Positions 8,590 through 21,800 of a stretch of 64,000 nt of DNA are shown here, in pieces; position 1 is the stretch's first letter; every line of letters begins with the position of its first letter. Below the pieces are notes generated by a model, which ran no database searches, was not told where the DNA came from, and saw nothing but the letters and a program-made list of their open reading frames with translations. The DNA comes from Plantimonas leprariae. GTDB taxonomy: Bacteria; Pseudomonadota; Alphaproteobacteria; Rhizobiales; Rhizobiaceae. The DNA is taken from the NCBI RefSeq assembly GCF_008802405.1, contig NZ_VZDO01000003.1, positions 248,001 through 312,000 of the forward strand, in the 5' to 3' direction. Both the position numbers and the translations under genes were made by a program.

Positions 8590-9413
8590 GCCTGGCCTAC
8601 GAGAAAAGCGCTGCCCGTCCGGTAGGGCGCGAAGCCGACGGCCTGCTCGCCGAGCCGTGCCGGACGTTCGGCCGCGATCCGGGCGGCGAGTGCGTCTCGC
8701 TCCGCCTCGCCCAGCCGCTCGAAGCTCGTCCGGTCGAGCTCGATCACGATGCCGCCGGCGCGCAAGCGGCAGCGAACGGCGCGGGAGGCTCCGCCGCCGG
8801 CCCCCAGATGTTCCGCCACCATCGCCTCGGCCGCGTGGATGAAGGCGAGCGCGTCCGGCTCTACCCGGATGCCGGTCTCGATGCGGCTGGCAAGGCAGGG
8901 CGCGGCCGGAAGCTCCGCCACGTCGCCGAGCCCGAGTTCCGCCGCCAGCGCCCGCACGTCACGCTTGGCGAAGCCGGCCTCCACGAAGGGATGGCGCACG
9001 CCGTGCTCGCGCGCGGCGTCGAGGCCCGGCCGGTATTCGCCGAGATCGTCGAGATTGGCGCCGGAGACGATCTGCCGGTCGGTCTCGGTTCGGATCGCGC
9101 CGTAGAGGTTGGTCTTGCAGAAGAAGCAGCGATTCACCGGATTGGCGAGATAACGCGGGTCCTCGAACTCGCCCGCACCGATGACGGCGAGCCGCCAGTC
9201 GCGCGCCGCCGCCAGTTCCCGCACCCGCCGCGTCGCCTCCGCCGGCACGGCCGGCGAGACGGCATGGACCGCCAGCATGCCGCCCTGCCCGAGCACCTCC
9301 CGCGCCAGGCTCGCCAGCGTCAGGCTGTCGACGCCGCCGGACACCGCGACGGCGACGAGCGGCCCGGCCGCGCGGAGCGCGGCTTCGAGGCGGAAGACGG
9401 CATCGCCGCTCAT
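8586..9413 (-). CDS. larE: LarE, ATP-dependent sulfur transferase for the nickel-pincer cofactor
   Basis: 275 residues. The PP-loop AVSGGVDS (residues 23-30) adenylates the substrate. Cysteines occur at 96 and 99 (NRCFFCKTN) and at 173 (PCLASRI). Single-cysteine LarE from Lactobacillus plantarum sacrifices the sulfur of the residue equivalent to Cys173. Family members with three cysteines in these positions instead bind a [4Fe-4S] cluster, so this copy is predicted to be the iron-sulfur type. It overlaps both larC and larB by 4 nt. Confidence 0.93.
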   Translation of the reverse strand: MSGDAVFRLEAALRAAGPLVAVAVSGGVDSLTLASLAREVLGQGGMLAVHAVSPAVPAEATRRVRELAAARDWRLAVIGAGEFEDPRYLANPVNRCFFCKTNLYGAIRTETDRQIVSGANLDDLGEYRPGLDAAREHGVRHPFVEAGFAKRDVRALAAELGLGDVAELPAAPCLASRIETGIRVEPDALAFIHAAEAMVAEHLGAGGGASRAVRCRLRAGGIVIELDRTSFERLGEAERDALAARIAAERPARLGEQAVGFAPYRTGSAFLVGQA

Positions 9414-10609
9414 GCATCCTCCCCTTCGAGCGCCAGCCGCTCGGCCTCGCGGCGCAAGGCTGCCCGGCGGGCATGCGTCTCGTGCGCCAGCGCGTCGTCG
9501 GCCTCAGCCTTGGCGGTCGTGCCACCCGGCCGGTCCACCACCTTCACCCGCACCGGCAGACCGTCCACCGTCACCGTCGGCGCGCGACGCGGCAACGCCG
9601 CGCCGGAGACGACGTGGTGACGCAGCCCGATCGTCGTCGTCTCGCGAAACACCGCCTCGATCGCCGCGTCCATCGCGCCGGCCTTGGCGAGGAGGCGGAC
9701 GGAGACCGCCATCCGGCCCTTCTTGCCGAAGACCGGCATCTGCACGGCGTCGAGGATCGCCGCGTGGGCGCGCAGCCGGTCGAGCCCCATCGCAAGGTCC
9801 TCGGCGCTCTGGTCGTCGACCTCGAACTCGATCACGCCGAGCTCGCGGTGCGAGCCGGCTGGGGCCGTTTCCGCCGCATCGAACACCAGGGCCCGCACGA
9901 CGTTCGGCACGCCCTCCAGCTTGCGCGTGCCGAAGCCGATGCCGGAGCGGGCGAGCCGGCGCGGTTTCGGTGCGGCGGGCGCCGCATCGCCGCAAAGGTG
10001 GCGCAGGATCGCCGCGCCGGTCGGCGTCGCGCGCTCGCCGCCGATCCCGTCGTCGATCGTTTCCATCCCTTCGAGGAGGAGCGCCGTCGCGGGCGCGGGA
10101 ACCGGCAGCCAGCCATGCGCCGTCCGCACCCGCCCGCGACCGAGCGGCACGGGCGAGGCGGTCCAGCGCGAGGCGTCCGCAGTGGCGATGAGGTGCGCCG
10201 CCGCGACCACGTCGGCGATCGAGTCCCAGGCCCCGACCTCGTGGAACGCCACCTCCTCCGGCGCGACGCCGTGAACCCGCGCTTCCGCTTCCGCCAGATG
10301 CATGAAGATCGCGACCGCATGGCCGCGCACCGCCTCCGGCAGTTCGGCCCGCTCAATGCCGGCGCGGATCGAGGCCCAATGGCGATGATGGTGGGGTTGA
10401 TCGTGCGCCTCGACCCGCTCCACCGCGAAGCGCCGGCCGCGGAGCGTCCCGTCGCCGTGCGGCTCCGAGCGGCAGGCGACGACGCCCTCGCCCGCCACCG
10501 CCGCGACGCTCGCGAGCACCCCCGCCTCGGCTTCCGGAAAAGCGTCGAGGAGCGCGGCGACGAACATGTCGCCGGCGATCCCGCCGAGCAGGTCGAGATG
10601 GATCTCCAT
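9410..10609 (-). CDS. larC: Nickel insertion protein LarC
   Basis: 399 residues in one uninterrupted frame, unlike L. plantarum, where LarC is made from two frames by programmed frameshifting. The N-terminus has the conserved LDLLGGIAGDM motif. A histidine-rich stretch (HDQPHHHRHW) around residues 75-85 could hold nickel, and AFHEVGAWDSIADV is also conserved. LarC performs CTP-dependent nickel insertion into pyridinium-3,5-bisthiocarboxylic acid mononucleotide. It is the first gene of the larC-larE-larB run and ends in a 4-nt overlap with larE. Confidence 0.93.
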   Translation of the reverse strand: MEIHLDLLGGIAGDMFVAALLDAFPEAEAGVLASVAAVAGEGVVACRSEPHGDGTLRGRRFAVERVEAHDQPHHHRHWASIRAGIERAELPEAVRGHAVAIFMHLAEAEARVHGVAPEEVAFHEVGAWDSIADVVAAAHLIATADASRWTASPVPLGRGRVRTAHGWLPVPAPATALLLEGMETIDDGIGGERATPTGAAILRHLCGDAAPAAPKPRRLARSGIGFGTRKLEGVPNVVRALVFDAAETAPAGSHRELGVIEFEVDDQSAEDLAMGLDRLRAHAAILDAVQMPVFGKKGRMAVSVRLLAKAGAMDAAIEAVFRETTTIGLRHHVVSGAALPRRAPTVTVDGLPVRVKVVDRPGGTTAKAEADDALAHETHARRAALRREAERLALEGEDA

Positions 10610-10623
10610 GCGCCGCCTCGGCC

Positions 10624-13403
<2,780 letters not shown>

Positions 13404-13409
13404 GCGGTT

Positions 13410-13781
13410 TCACCCCTTGCCCGCGAGCAGCGCGTCGATCTGGGTGACGAGTTTGGCGAAGTCGACGGGTTTGGGGTGGTAGTCGTCGCAGCCGGCGGCC
13501 AGCGTCTTCTCGCGGTCGCCCGACATGGCGTGGGCGGTGAGCGCGATGATCGGCATGCGGGGGAGTGAGGCATCCGAGCGCAGCGTCCTCGCCGCGGTCC
13601 AGCCGTCCATCACCGGCAGGTTCATGTCGAGAAGGATGATGTCGGGGTTCGACGCCCGCGCCTTATCCACCGCGTCCTGCCCGTCATGCGCCAGAACCAC
13701 ATCGTAGCCCTTGCGCTTCAGCCGCCGCGACAGGAAATCCCAGATCTCCTCGTGATCCTCGACCAGCAATATCCGCGCCAT
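13410..13781 (-). CDS. Single-domain response regulator
   Basis: 123 residues forming only a receiver domain: acidic residues near position 8-9, phospho-acceptor Asp52 (LLDMNLPVMDGW), Thr82 and Lys104 (HPKPVD). It has no output domain and must act by protein contact or as a phosphate shuttle. Its ATG overlaps the stop of the hybrid kinase by one base (TGATG), so it is the obvious partner of that kinase. It may pass phosphate on to the receiver domain of the adjacent cyclase. Confidence 0.9.
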   Translation of the reverse strand: MARILLVEDHEEIWDFLSRRLKRKGYDVVLAHDGQDAVDKARASNPDIILLDMNLPVMDGWTAARTLRSDASLPRMPIIALTAHAMSGDREKTLAAGCDDYHPKPVDFAKLVTQIDALLAGKG

Positions 13782-16165
13782 CAGGAAACGTCCCCGGAGG
13801 TTTCGCGCGCCGCCGCCGGCGCGAAGGAATGGAGGGGCTGGCCGCCCTGCCGGCGGCTGCCCACGAGTTCGCGGACCTCGTCGAGGAGGTCCGGCAGGTC
13901 GACCTGCCGCTTCGACAGGACGGTGTCGGTGTCGCGGCGGAGATCCTGGAACTCCTGCCGCGACAGGTTCTTCGAGGTCAGCACCACGATCGGCACGCCG
14001 CGCGTCGCCGGCCGCGCCCTGACGGCGCGGATGAAGGCGAAGCCGTCCATCTCCGGCATCACGAGATCGGTGAGGATCAGGTCGGGCGTCCGCGTTTCGA
14101 GGAGGGCCAGCGCCTCGCGGCCGTTTTCGGCGGTGAGAACGCCGAGCCCCGCCTTTTCCAGGACGCCGCGCATCCGCGCGAGGAGGTCGCGGTCGTCGTC
14201 GACGGCCAGCACCAGCGCGTTCTCGTTCGGCGCGAAGCGGTCGAGGACCTTGCGGAGCTGCCCCCACTGCACGGGCTTCAAGAGATAGTCCGAGGCCCCC
14301 AGCGCGAAGCCGAGGCTGTGCTGGTCGATGACGGTCAGCATGACGACCGGGATCGCCGAGAGTTCCGCGTCGCCCTTCAGCGCCGTCAGCACCGACCAGC
14401 CGTCCATGCGCGGCATGGTGACGTCGAGGAGGATCACGTCGGGCCGGACCGCCCGCGCCGTTTCCAGCCCCGACAGGCCGTCCGAGGCGGTGCGGACGAT
14501 GAAGCCTTCGCGTGTCAGGAACCTCGACACGAGGTCGCGCGAGCTCGGATCGTCGTCGACCGCCAGCACCACGCCCTGGCTCGCCGCCCGCTCGGCCGCC
14601 GGCACCTGCTTGATGATCGCGGTCTCGACCACGGTCGCCGTCGCGATCGCCGGCAGCTTCACGGTGAAGGCCGAGCCCTCGCCCTCGCGGCTGGTGACGG
14701 CGATGTCGCCGCCGAGAAGCTTGCAGAAGGCCTTGGTGATCGCGAGGCCGAGCCCCGTCCCGCCGAAGCGGCGGGTGGTGGACGAGTCGGCCTGCGCGAA
14801 GCGCTGGAACAGCTTCTGGAGCTGTTCCGGCGCCATGCCGATGCCGGTGTCCCTGACGTCGAAGGTCAGCCAGTCGCGGCCGAAATCCGTCGCGCGCCGG
14901 ACCTCCAGCGTCACCGTGCCGTTCTCGCAGAACTTCGCCGCGTTCGACAGGAGGTTGATCACGCACTGCCGAAGCTTCACCTGGTCGGTGTGCATGTCGC
15001 CGAGGTCGTCGGCCATCTCGACGACGAGCCGGTTGCCCTTCTTCGCCATCAGCACCTGCACGGCGGCGCAGATGTCCGCCACGACGGCGGAAACGGCGAA
15101 GGTCTCGAGGAACACCTCCATCCGCTCCGCCTCGATCTTCGACAGGTCGAGGACGTTGTTGATCAGGCTGAGGAGGTGCCGGGCGTTGCCGTTGATCTTG
15201 GCGAGGTCGCCGAGCATGCCGGTCTCGCCGCTTTCCTGCGCCTCCTCCTCCAGCATCTCGGCATAGCCGATCACCGCCGAGAGCGGCGTGCGGAGCTCGT
15301 GGCTCATGTTGGCGATGAACTCGCTCTTGGCGCGGTTGGCGTTCTCGGCCTCCTCGCGCGCCAGCGCCAGCTCGTGTTCCTGCGCCCGCTGGCGCGTCAC
15401 GTCGGTGTGGGTGCCGAACCACTTCTGCACCTCGCCGCCCTCCGCTTCCCGCACCGGCACGGCCTGCGCCAGGAACCAGCGGTAGCTGCCGTCGGCGGCG
15501 CGCAGCGGAAACGTGTCCTCCCAGGGCCGCCCGGCGGCGACCGCGGCATAGAAGCCGCCGCGCACCCGCTCGATGTGGTCCGGGTGATGGACGGAAGCCC
15601 AGTCGGCGCCTTCGAGCCGGCCCGGCGCCCAGCCGGTGTAGTCGAACCAGCGGCGGTTGCACCAGACGATCGTGCCGTCCGGCCGCGCCATCCAGGCGAG
15701 TTGCGCGATGTTGTCGGCGAGTGCGGCGAACTGCAGGTTCGTCTCGTCCAGCGCCGCGGCGAGGCGGCGCTCCGCCGTGATGTCGGTGTGCGAGCCGATC
15801 CAGCGCTCGACCGCCCCGTCGACGCCCCGGATCGGCACCGCGTTCGCCAGCATGTCGCGCCATTCGCCGTCGTGGCGGCGCAGGCGATGCTCGACGAAGT
15901 AGCGCGTGCCCCCGACGTTCGCCTCGTTCCAGGCCTTGGCGCTGCGCTCGCGGTCGTCGGGGTGGATGGCGTTGGTCCAGCCCCAGCCGGAATATTCGGC
16001 CTCGCCCTGCCCGGTGAAGCGCGACCAGCCGGGCTGCTCGCCGCTGAACACGCCGTCCGGCGTCACCGACCAGACGATCGCCGCGGTGGATTCCACCAGC
16101 GTCCGGAACTCCCGGCCGGAGTCGTCGAAGCCGTCTGCCGGGGTCTGGCGCGGGGCGGAATCCAT
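13781..16165 (-). CDS. Hybrid histidine kinase, PAS-PAS-HK-REC-REC
   Basis: 794 residues without membrane segments. PAS domains lie at about 18-135 and 143-262, each ending in a PAC-like THTDVT motif. The DHp helix has His289 (NMSHELRTPL). The ATPase domain shows N-box Asn408, G1 DTGIGM (439-444) and G2 GGTGLGL (468-474). Two receiver domains follow, at about 531-645 (Asp581, Lys630) and 650-768 (Asp700). The second lacks the usual Lys-Pro pair and may be degenerate. The protein probably senses a cytoplasmic signal through PAS. It is coupled to the downstream receiver protein. Confidence 0.9.
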   Translation of the reverse strand: MDSAPRQTPADGFDDSGREFRTLVESTAAIVWSVTPDGVFSGEQPGWSRFTGQGEAEYSGWGWTNAIHPDDRERSAKAWNEANVGGTRYFVEHRLRRHDGEWRDMLANAVPIRGVDGAVERWIGSHTDITAERRLAAALDETNLQFAALADNIAQLAWMARPDGTIVWCNRRWFDYTGWAPGRLEGADWASVHHPDHIERVRGGFYAAVAAGRPWEDTFPLRAADGSYRWFLAQAVPVREAEGGEVQKWFGTHTDVTRQRAQEHELALAREEAENANRAKSEFIANMSHELRTPLSAVIGYAEMLEEEAQESGETGMLGDLAKINGNARHLLSLINNVLDLSKIEAERMEVFLETFAVSAVVADICAAVQVLMAKKGNRLVVEMADDLGDMHTDQVKLRQCVINLLSNAAKFCENGTVTLEVRRATDFGRDWLTFDVRDTGIGMAPEQLQKLFQRFAQADSSTTRRFGGTGLGLAITKAFCKLLGGDIAVTSREGEGSAFTVKLPAIATATVVETAIIKQVPAAERAASQGVVLAVDDDPSSRDLVSRFLTREGFIVRTASDGLSGLETARAVRPDVILLDVTMPRMDGWSVLTALKGDAELSAIPVVMLTVIDQHSLGFALGASDYLLKPVQWGQLRKVLDRFAPNENALVLAVDDDRDLLARMRGVLEKAGLGVLTAENGREALALLETRTPDLILTDLVMPEMDGFAFIRAVRARPATRGVPIVVLTSKNLSRQEFQDLRRDTDTVLSKRQVDLPDLLDEVRELVGSRRQGGQPLHSFAPAAARETSGDVS

Positions 16166-16224
16166 CGAGCCAAATTCGCGCTGGAACCGCGCTTTTCAAG
16201 CGGGCGGCGCGATACCCAGCGGAT

Positions 16225-17379
16225 TCAGCCGCCTCGGAGCATGCCTCGCCGGCCGAGGTTCCGCATGAGGGCCCGCGTGCCGAAGGTCCAGGGCGGGGCC
16301 TGGTCGGACAAGGTCACGGTGTTGCGGAGGGTCCCGAGCCGCGGCGTCGCGATCTCCACGACGTCGCCGACCTTGTGGGTGAAGCCGCCGCCCGGCCGGT
16401 CGCGGTCCTGCGTCGGGGCGAACATCGTGCCGAGAAACAGCACGAAGCCGTCCGGATACTGGTGCGACGCCCCCGCCGCGTGGCCGACGAGCTCGGCTGG
16501 CTTGCGGCTGATCTCGGCCATGTTGGAGCGCCCCGTCAGCTCGTAGCCGTCCGTGCCCTTCACCGACATGGTCAGCGTCGCCGCTTCCACGTCGGCAAGC
16601 GTGAAGCCGTCGTCGAACAGGCGGACGAACGGGCCGATCGCGCAGGAGGCGTTGTTGTCCTTGGCCTTGCCGAGCAGCAACGCCGAGCGCCCCTCGACGT
16701 CGCGAAGGTTGACGTCGTTGCCGAGCGTCGCGCCGCGGATCTCCCCTTTCGCGTTCACCGCCAGCACGATCTCCGGCTCCGGGTTGTTCCAGGCCGAGAT
16801 CGGGTTGACGCCGACAAGCGCGCCGTGGCCGACGGCGCTCATCGGCTGCGCCTTGGTGAACACCTCGGCGTCGGGGCCGATGCCGACCTCGAGATACTGC
16901 GACCAGAGGCCCTCGCGCTGCAGCGCCGCCTTCACCTCCATTGCCTGCGCCGAGCCGGCTTTCAGGTTGGCGAGGCTGCCGCCGATCAGCGTGCCGATGC
17001 GGGCGCGGATTTCATCGGCGCGGGCCGGATCGCCGGCGGTGCGCTCGTCGATGACCCGCTCGATCATCGACCGGGCGAAGGTGACGCCGCAGGCCTTGAT
17101 CGCCTGGAGATCGCACGGCGCGAGGAGGCAGGGCTCGGCCGCGCCGCTGCGCATCGCGTCCGGCTCGTGCAGGAACCGCTCCACGGACCCAAGCGCCTCG
17201 CCATCGAGCGCGTCGAATCCTGCGGCCGCGTCGCCGTCGAGGAAGTCCGCGACGGTCGGCGCCGTCGCCGTCACATCGACGAGCTGCCCGTCCCGCACGA
17301 TCACCACCGACGGCCCCGCCACCTCCGGCCGCCAGAGGCGGCCCACGAGCTTGGCATTCCCGACATCCTCAGGCAGCAT
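16225..17379 (-). CDS. FAH-superfamily sugar-acid dehydratase (2-keto-3-deoxy-D-xylonate dehydratase XylX-like)
   Basis: 384 residues. The C-terminal fumarylacetoacetase-type fold contains the metal-binding pattern NNPEPEIVL, then GNDVNLRDVEGRSALLLGKA and DNNASCAIGPF. The whole protein resembles Caulobacter XylX as I remember it, including length and the C-terminal PWTFG...LMRNL. XylX-type enzymes dehydrate 2-keto-3-deoxy-pentonates to alpha-ketoglutarate semialdehyde in the non-phosphorylative pentose pathway. No other pathway gene is adjacent, so the substrate is an inference. It is annotated broadly as a fumarylacetoacetate hydrolase family protein. Confidence 0.82.
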   Translation of the reverse strand: MLPEDVGNAKLVGRLWRPEVAGPSVVIVRDGQLVDVTATAPTVADFLDGDAAAGFDALDGEALGSVERFLHEPDAMRSGAAEPCLLAPCDLQAIKACGVTFARSMIERVIDERTAGDPARADEIRARIGTLIGGSLANLKAGSAQAMEVKAALQREGLWSQYLEVGIGPDAEVFTKAQPMSAVGHGALVGVNPISAWNNPEPEIVLAVNAKGEIRGATLGNDVNLRDVEGRSALLLGKAKDNNASCAIGPFVRLFDDGFTLADVEAATLTMSVKGTDGYELTGRSNMAEISRKPAELVGHAAGASHQYPDGFVLFLGTMFAPTQDRDRPGGGFTHKVGDVVEIATPRLGTLRNTVTLSDQAPPWTFGTRALMRNLGRRGMLRGG

Positions 17380-17414
17380 CGACCGTTCCTCCTCTTCGCT
17401 TTCCCGTGTTCATA

Positions 17415-18794
17415 TCAGGCTTCCGACCGCAGCGCCGCCGCGGCCTTCTCGTCCATCCGCCTGAGCGCGCTCGGCACGATGCCGCAGGCGGCGAGCGCGG
17501 TGGCGAGCCCGAGCGCGACGCCGATGCGCTGCTCCGGGAAGAGGCCGAAGATCACCGCCAGCAGGGCCACGCCGAGCGACTGGCCGACGAGCCGGGCGCT
17601 CGACTGGATGCCGCTCGCCCCGCCGCTCCGCTCGCGCGGGGCGCTGGAGATCAGCACCTTGTTGTTCGGCGACTGGAACGTGCCGAACCCCGCGCCCGCC
17701 AGCACCAGCCGCCAGACGAGGTCGGCGGTGGATGGCTCGGCCGGCAGCAGCGCCAGCGCGAGAAGGCCGCTCGCGAAGAGCGCCAGCCCGATCGCCGCCA
17801 GCCGGCCGGGATGGAAGCGGTCCGCCAGCCGGCCCGACAGGAAGGCCGCGAGCGCCGTCGCGATCGGCCAGGGCGTCAGGAGGACCCCGGTCTCGGCGGG
17901 CGTCCGCCCGAGCGTGTCGTGCAGAAAGAACGGCAGCGAGACGAAGGCCATCGCCTGCGCCGCGAAGGAAAGCACCGAGGTCGTCGCCGACAGCGCGAAG
18001 ATCGGGCGGCGGAGAAGGTCGACCGGCAGCATCGGCGAGGGCAGCCGCAGTTGCGTGCGCACGAACACCACGCCGACCGCGAGGCCCGCCGCGATCTCGG
18101 CGAGCGCGAGGCCGAGCCCCTGCCGGTGCCCGAGCGCGTTGACGCCGGAGATCACGAGACCGAAGGTCGCGGCGCTGAGGAGCGCGCTTCGGACGTCGAA
18201 GCGGCGGCCCGAGCGCGGCGTTCGCGGCAAGGTCCGCCAGCCGACGAGGAGCGCCACGATCCCGATCGGCAGGTTGACGAGGAACAGCGCCTGCCACGGC
18301 GCGACCGAAAGGATCGCGCCGGCGATCGAGGGTCCGGCGGCGGACGAGATGCCGACGATCACCGCGACGTTGCCGACCGCGCGGCCCAGCATGGCGTGCG
18401 GGAAGATGAAGCGCACCAGCGCGATGTTGACGCTCATGATGCCGGCCGCCCCGAGCCCCTGGAAGGCGCGCGCCGCGATCAGGAAGCCGAGGCCGGACGA
18501 CAGCGCGCACAGGAGCGAGGCGAGCGTGAACAGGGCGAGCCCGCCGAGATAGACGCGGCGGTAGCCGACGATCTCGCCGAGCGAGGCGAGCGGCAGCAGC
18601 ACCATGGTGACGGCGAGCTGGTAGCTGTTGACCACCCAGATCGCGTCCACCGGCTGGATGCGCAGCTCGCGCGTGATCGGCGGCAGCGCGATGTTGGCGA
18701 CGGCACTGTCGAGGACGGCGATGAAGAGGGCGAGGCCGATCGTCGCGAAGGCGAGGCCGCGCGCCGGTTGCGGGAGTCCGTCGTGAACTTGCAT
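17415..18794 (-). CDS. MFS transporter, DHA2-type drug exporter
   Basis: 459 residues, highly hydrophobic, with about 14 predicted membrane helices. The N-terminus matches the DHA2/QacA-EmrB class (FIAVLDSAVANIALPPI, then the WVVNSYQLA segment) and motif A (GEIVGYRRVYLGG). Such proteins are proton-driven multidrug or metabolite exporters. No TetR or MarR regulator is adjacent. It lies 35 nt upstream of the FAH-family gene and 37 nt downstream of the RND permease, all on the minus strand. Confidence 0.88.
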   Translation of the reverse strand: MQVHDGLPQPARGLAFATIGLALFIAVLDSAVANIALPPITRELRIQPVDAIWVVNSYQLAVTMVLLPLASLGEIVGYRRVYLGGLALFTLASLLCALSSGLGFLIAARAFQGLGAAGIMSVNIALVRFIFPHAMLGRAVGNVAVIVGISSAAGPSIAGAILSVAPWQALFLVNLPIGIVALLVGWRTLPRTPRSGRRFDVRSALLSAATFGLVISGVNALGHRQGLGLALAEIAAGLAVGVVFVRTQLRLPSPMLPVDLLRRPIFALSATTSVLSFAAQAMAFVSLPFFLHDTLGRTPAETGVLLTPWPIATALAAFLSGRLADRFHPGRLAAIGLALFASGLLALALLPAEPSTADLVWRLVLAGAGFGTFQSPNNKVLISSAPRERSGGASGIQSSARLVGQSLGVALLAVIFGLFPEQRIGVALGLATALAACGIVPSALRRMDEKAAAALRSEA

Positions 18795-18831
18795 GCTGGA
18801 AGGGGAATTCGCTTGGCGGGATCGGGACCTC

Positions 18832-21800
18832 TTACTCCGCCGGCTGGGCGATGCCCACCTTTTCCTCGTTCGCCGGCTCCGCCTTCGCGCGCCGGCGGCC
18901 GAGCCGCTGTTGCAGGCGGTCGAGATAGAGGTAGATCACCGGCGTCGTGAACAGGGTCAGCGCCTGGCTGACGATGAGGCCGCCCACCATCGCGAAGCCG
19001 AGCGGCTGGCGCAGTTCCGAGCCGGTATGGCCGCCGATCATCAGCGGCACCGCGCCGAGCATGGCGGCGGCGGTGGTCATCATGATCGGGCGGAAGCGAA
19101 GGCGCGCGGCCTCGCGGATCGCCTCTTCCGCCGGCTTGCCCTCGCCTTCCAGCATGATGGCGAAGTCGACCAGCATGATGCCGTTCTTCTTCACGATGCC
19201 GATGAGGAGGATCAGCGCGACGAGCGCGATGAGGCTGAACTCGTAGCCGAAGAGCATCAGCGTCGCGAGTGCCCCGACGCCGGCGGAAGGCAGCGTCGAG
19301 AGGATCGTCAGCGGGTGGATGTAGCTCTCGTAGAGGATGCCGAGGATGAGATACACCGCGACGAGCGCCGCGAGGATCAGGAGCGGCATCGTCGCCAGCG
19401 ACGACTGGAAGGCCTGCGCCGAGCCGGAGAACTTCGTCTGGACGGCCGGCGGCAGCTTCAGGTCCGCCACCGCCTTCTCGGCTGCCTCCGTCGCCTCGCC
19501 GAGCGCCACGCCCGGCGCGAGGTTGAACGAGATCGTCACCGACGGGAACTGGCTCTGGTGGCTGATCAGGAGCGGGCGCACCGGCACGGTGGTCCACTTG
19601 GCGAAGGCCGAGAGCGGCACCAGCGCGCCGCCTTCCGCCTTGACGTAGAGCTTGTCGAGCGTTTCCGGGTCGCCCTGCAGCTCCGGCAGCACCTCCATCA
19701 CGACGTGGTAGCTGTTGAGCTGCGTGAAGTACTGGGCGATCTGGCGCTGCCCGAAAGCGTCGTTCAGCGTCGCGTCGATGACGTCGGGGCGGATGCCGTA
19801 GCGCGAGGCCTGGTCGCGGTCGATCGTCAGCGTCAGCGTCGTGCCGCTGGTCTGCTGGTCGGAGGCGACGTCGGCGAGCTCGGGCAGTTTCTTCAGCGCG
19901 TCGAGCACCTTCGGCGCGCTGCTGTTGAGCTCGGCGGTTTCCGGCGTCGTCAGGGTGAACTGGTACTGCGTGCGCGACTGCCGACCGCCGATCCGGACGT
20001 CCTGCTGCGCCTGCAGGAAGACCTGGACGCCCATCACGCCGTGGAACTTGTCGCGCAGCCGCCGGATGATCGCGTCGGCGTCCGCCTCCCGCTCGTCGCG
20101 GGGTTTCAGCGTGATGTACATCGAGCCGACATTCGCGGCGTCGCCGCCACTCCCGCCGACGCGCATGGCGACGGAGGCGACGTCCGGATCGGCTTGCACG
20201 ATGCGGCCGACCTCCTCCTGCCGGGCGCTCATCGCGGCGAAGGAGATGCTCTGCGCCGCCTCCACCTTGCCCTGGATCAGGCCGGTATCCTGCTGCGGGA
20301 AGAAGCCCTTCGGGATCATCACGAACAGCGCCACCGTCGCGCCGAGCGTCGCGAAGAACACCAGAAGCGTCGCGAGGCGGTGGCGCAGCACCACGTCGAG
20401 CCCGCGCATGTAACCGTTCACCAGCGCCTCGAAGCCGCGCTCGCTCCAGCGGAACAGGCGACCGCGCTCCGCCATCGGCCGCTCGGGGACGAGGAAGCGC
20501 GAGGCCATCATCGGCGTCAGCGTCAGCGACACCGCGGCGGAGATCAGGATCGTCATCGCGAGCACCACGGAGAACTCGCGGAACAGCCGGCCGATGATGC
20601 CGGTCATCAGGAGAAGCGGGATCAGGACGGCGACCAGCGACAGGCTGATCGACAGGATGGTGAAGCCGATCTCGCCGGCGCCCTTCAAGGCCGCCTGCAT
20701 CGGCTTCATGCCGTTCTCGATGTGGCGCTGGATGTTCTCCAGCACCACGATCGCGTCGTCCACCACGAAGCCGACCGCGATGGTGAGCGCCATCAGCGAC
20801 AGGTTGTCGAGCGTGTAGCCGAAGGCGAGCATGCCGGCGCAGGTGCCGAACAGCGCCAGCGGTACGGTGAGGCTGGGAATCACCGTGCCCCAGAGCGTCC
20901 TGAGGAACACGAAGATCACCGCCACCACCAGCCCGACCGTGATCAGCAGCGTGAACTCGACGTCCTCGACGGAGGCACGGATGGTGGTCGTGCGGTCGCT
21001 GAGCGACCAGAGGCGGATGCCGGGCGGCAGCCCTTCCTTCAGGCGCGGCAGTTCCTCGTTGATGCTGTCCACCACGTCGATGACGTTGGCGTTCGGCTGC
21101 TTGAAGACGATCAGGAACACGCCGCGCTTGCCGTCGGTCCAGGCGGCCTGCTTCGCGTCCTCCGGGCCGAGGATCGCTCGGCCGATATCCTTGACACGCA
21201 CCGGCGCCAGGTCGCGATAGGTGACGATCGTGCCGTTCCAGGCTTCCGCCTCGGTGAGCTGGTCGTTCGAATAGATGGTGAAGGCGCGATTGGCGCCGTC
21301 GATCGAGCCCTTGGCCGAGTTCGAGGTGACGCCTTCCAGCGCCGTGCGCACGTCCTCCACCGTCATCTGCTTGGCGTAAAGCTTGGCGGGATCGAGCTGG
21401 ACGCGGACGGCCGGCTTCTGCTGGCCGCCGACGATCACCTGGCCGACGCCCGCGACCTGGCTGAGCTGCTGCGACACCTTGGTCTCGATCGCGTCGTTCA
21501 GCTCGACGATCGGCATCGTGTCGGAAGTCGCGCCGAGGATCAGGATCGGCGCGTCGGCGGGGTTCACTTTCCGATAGGTCGGCGGCGTCGGCAGGTCGTC
21601 CGGCAACTGCCCGCCGGCGGCGTTGATCGCCGCCTGAACGTCGTTGGCGGCGGCGTCGACGTCGCGCGACAGCTCGAACTGCAGCGTGATCTGGGTGCGT
21701 CCCAGCGTCGACTGCGAGGTCATCTCGCTCACGCCCTCGATCTGGGCGAACTGCGTTTCCAGCGGCTGCGCCACCGACGAGGCCATGGTCTCCGGGCTCG

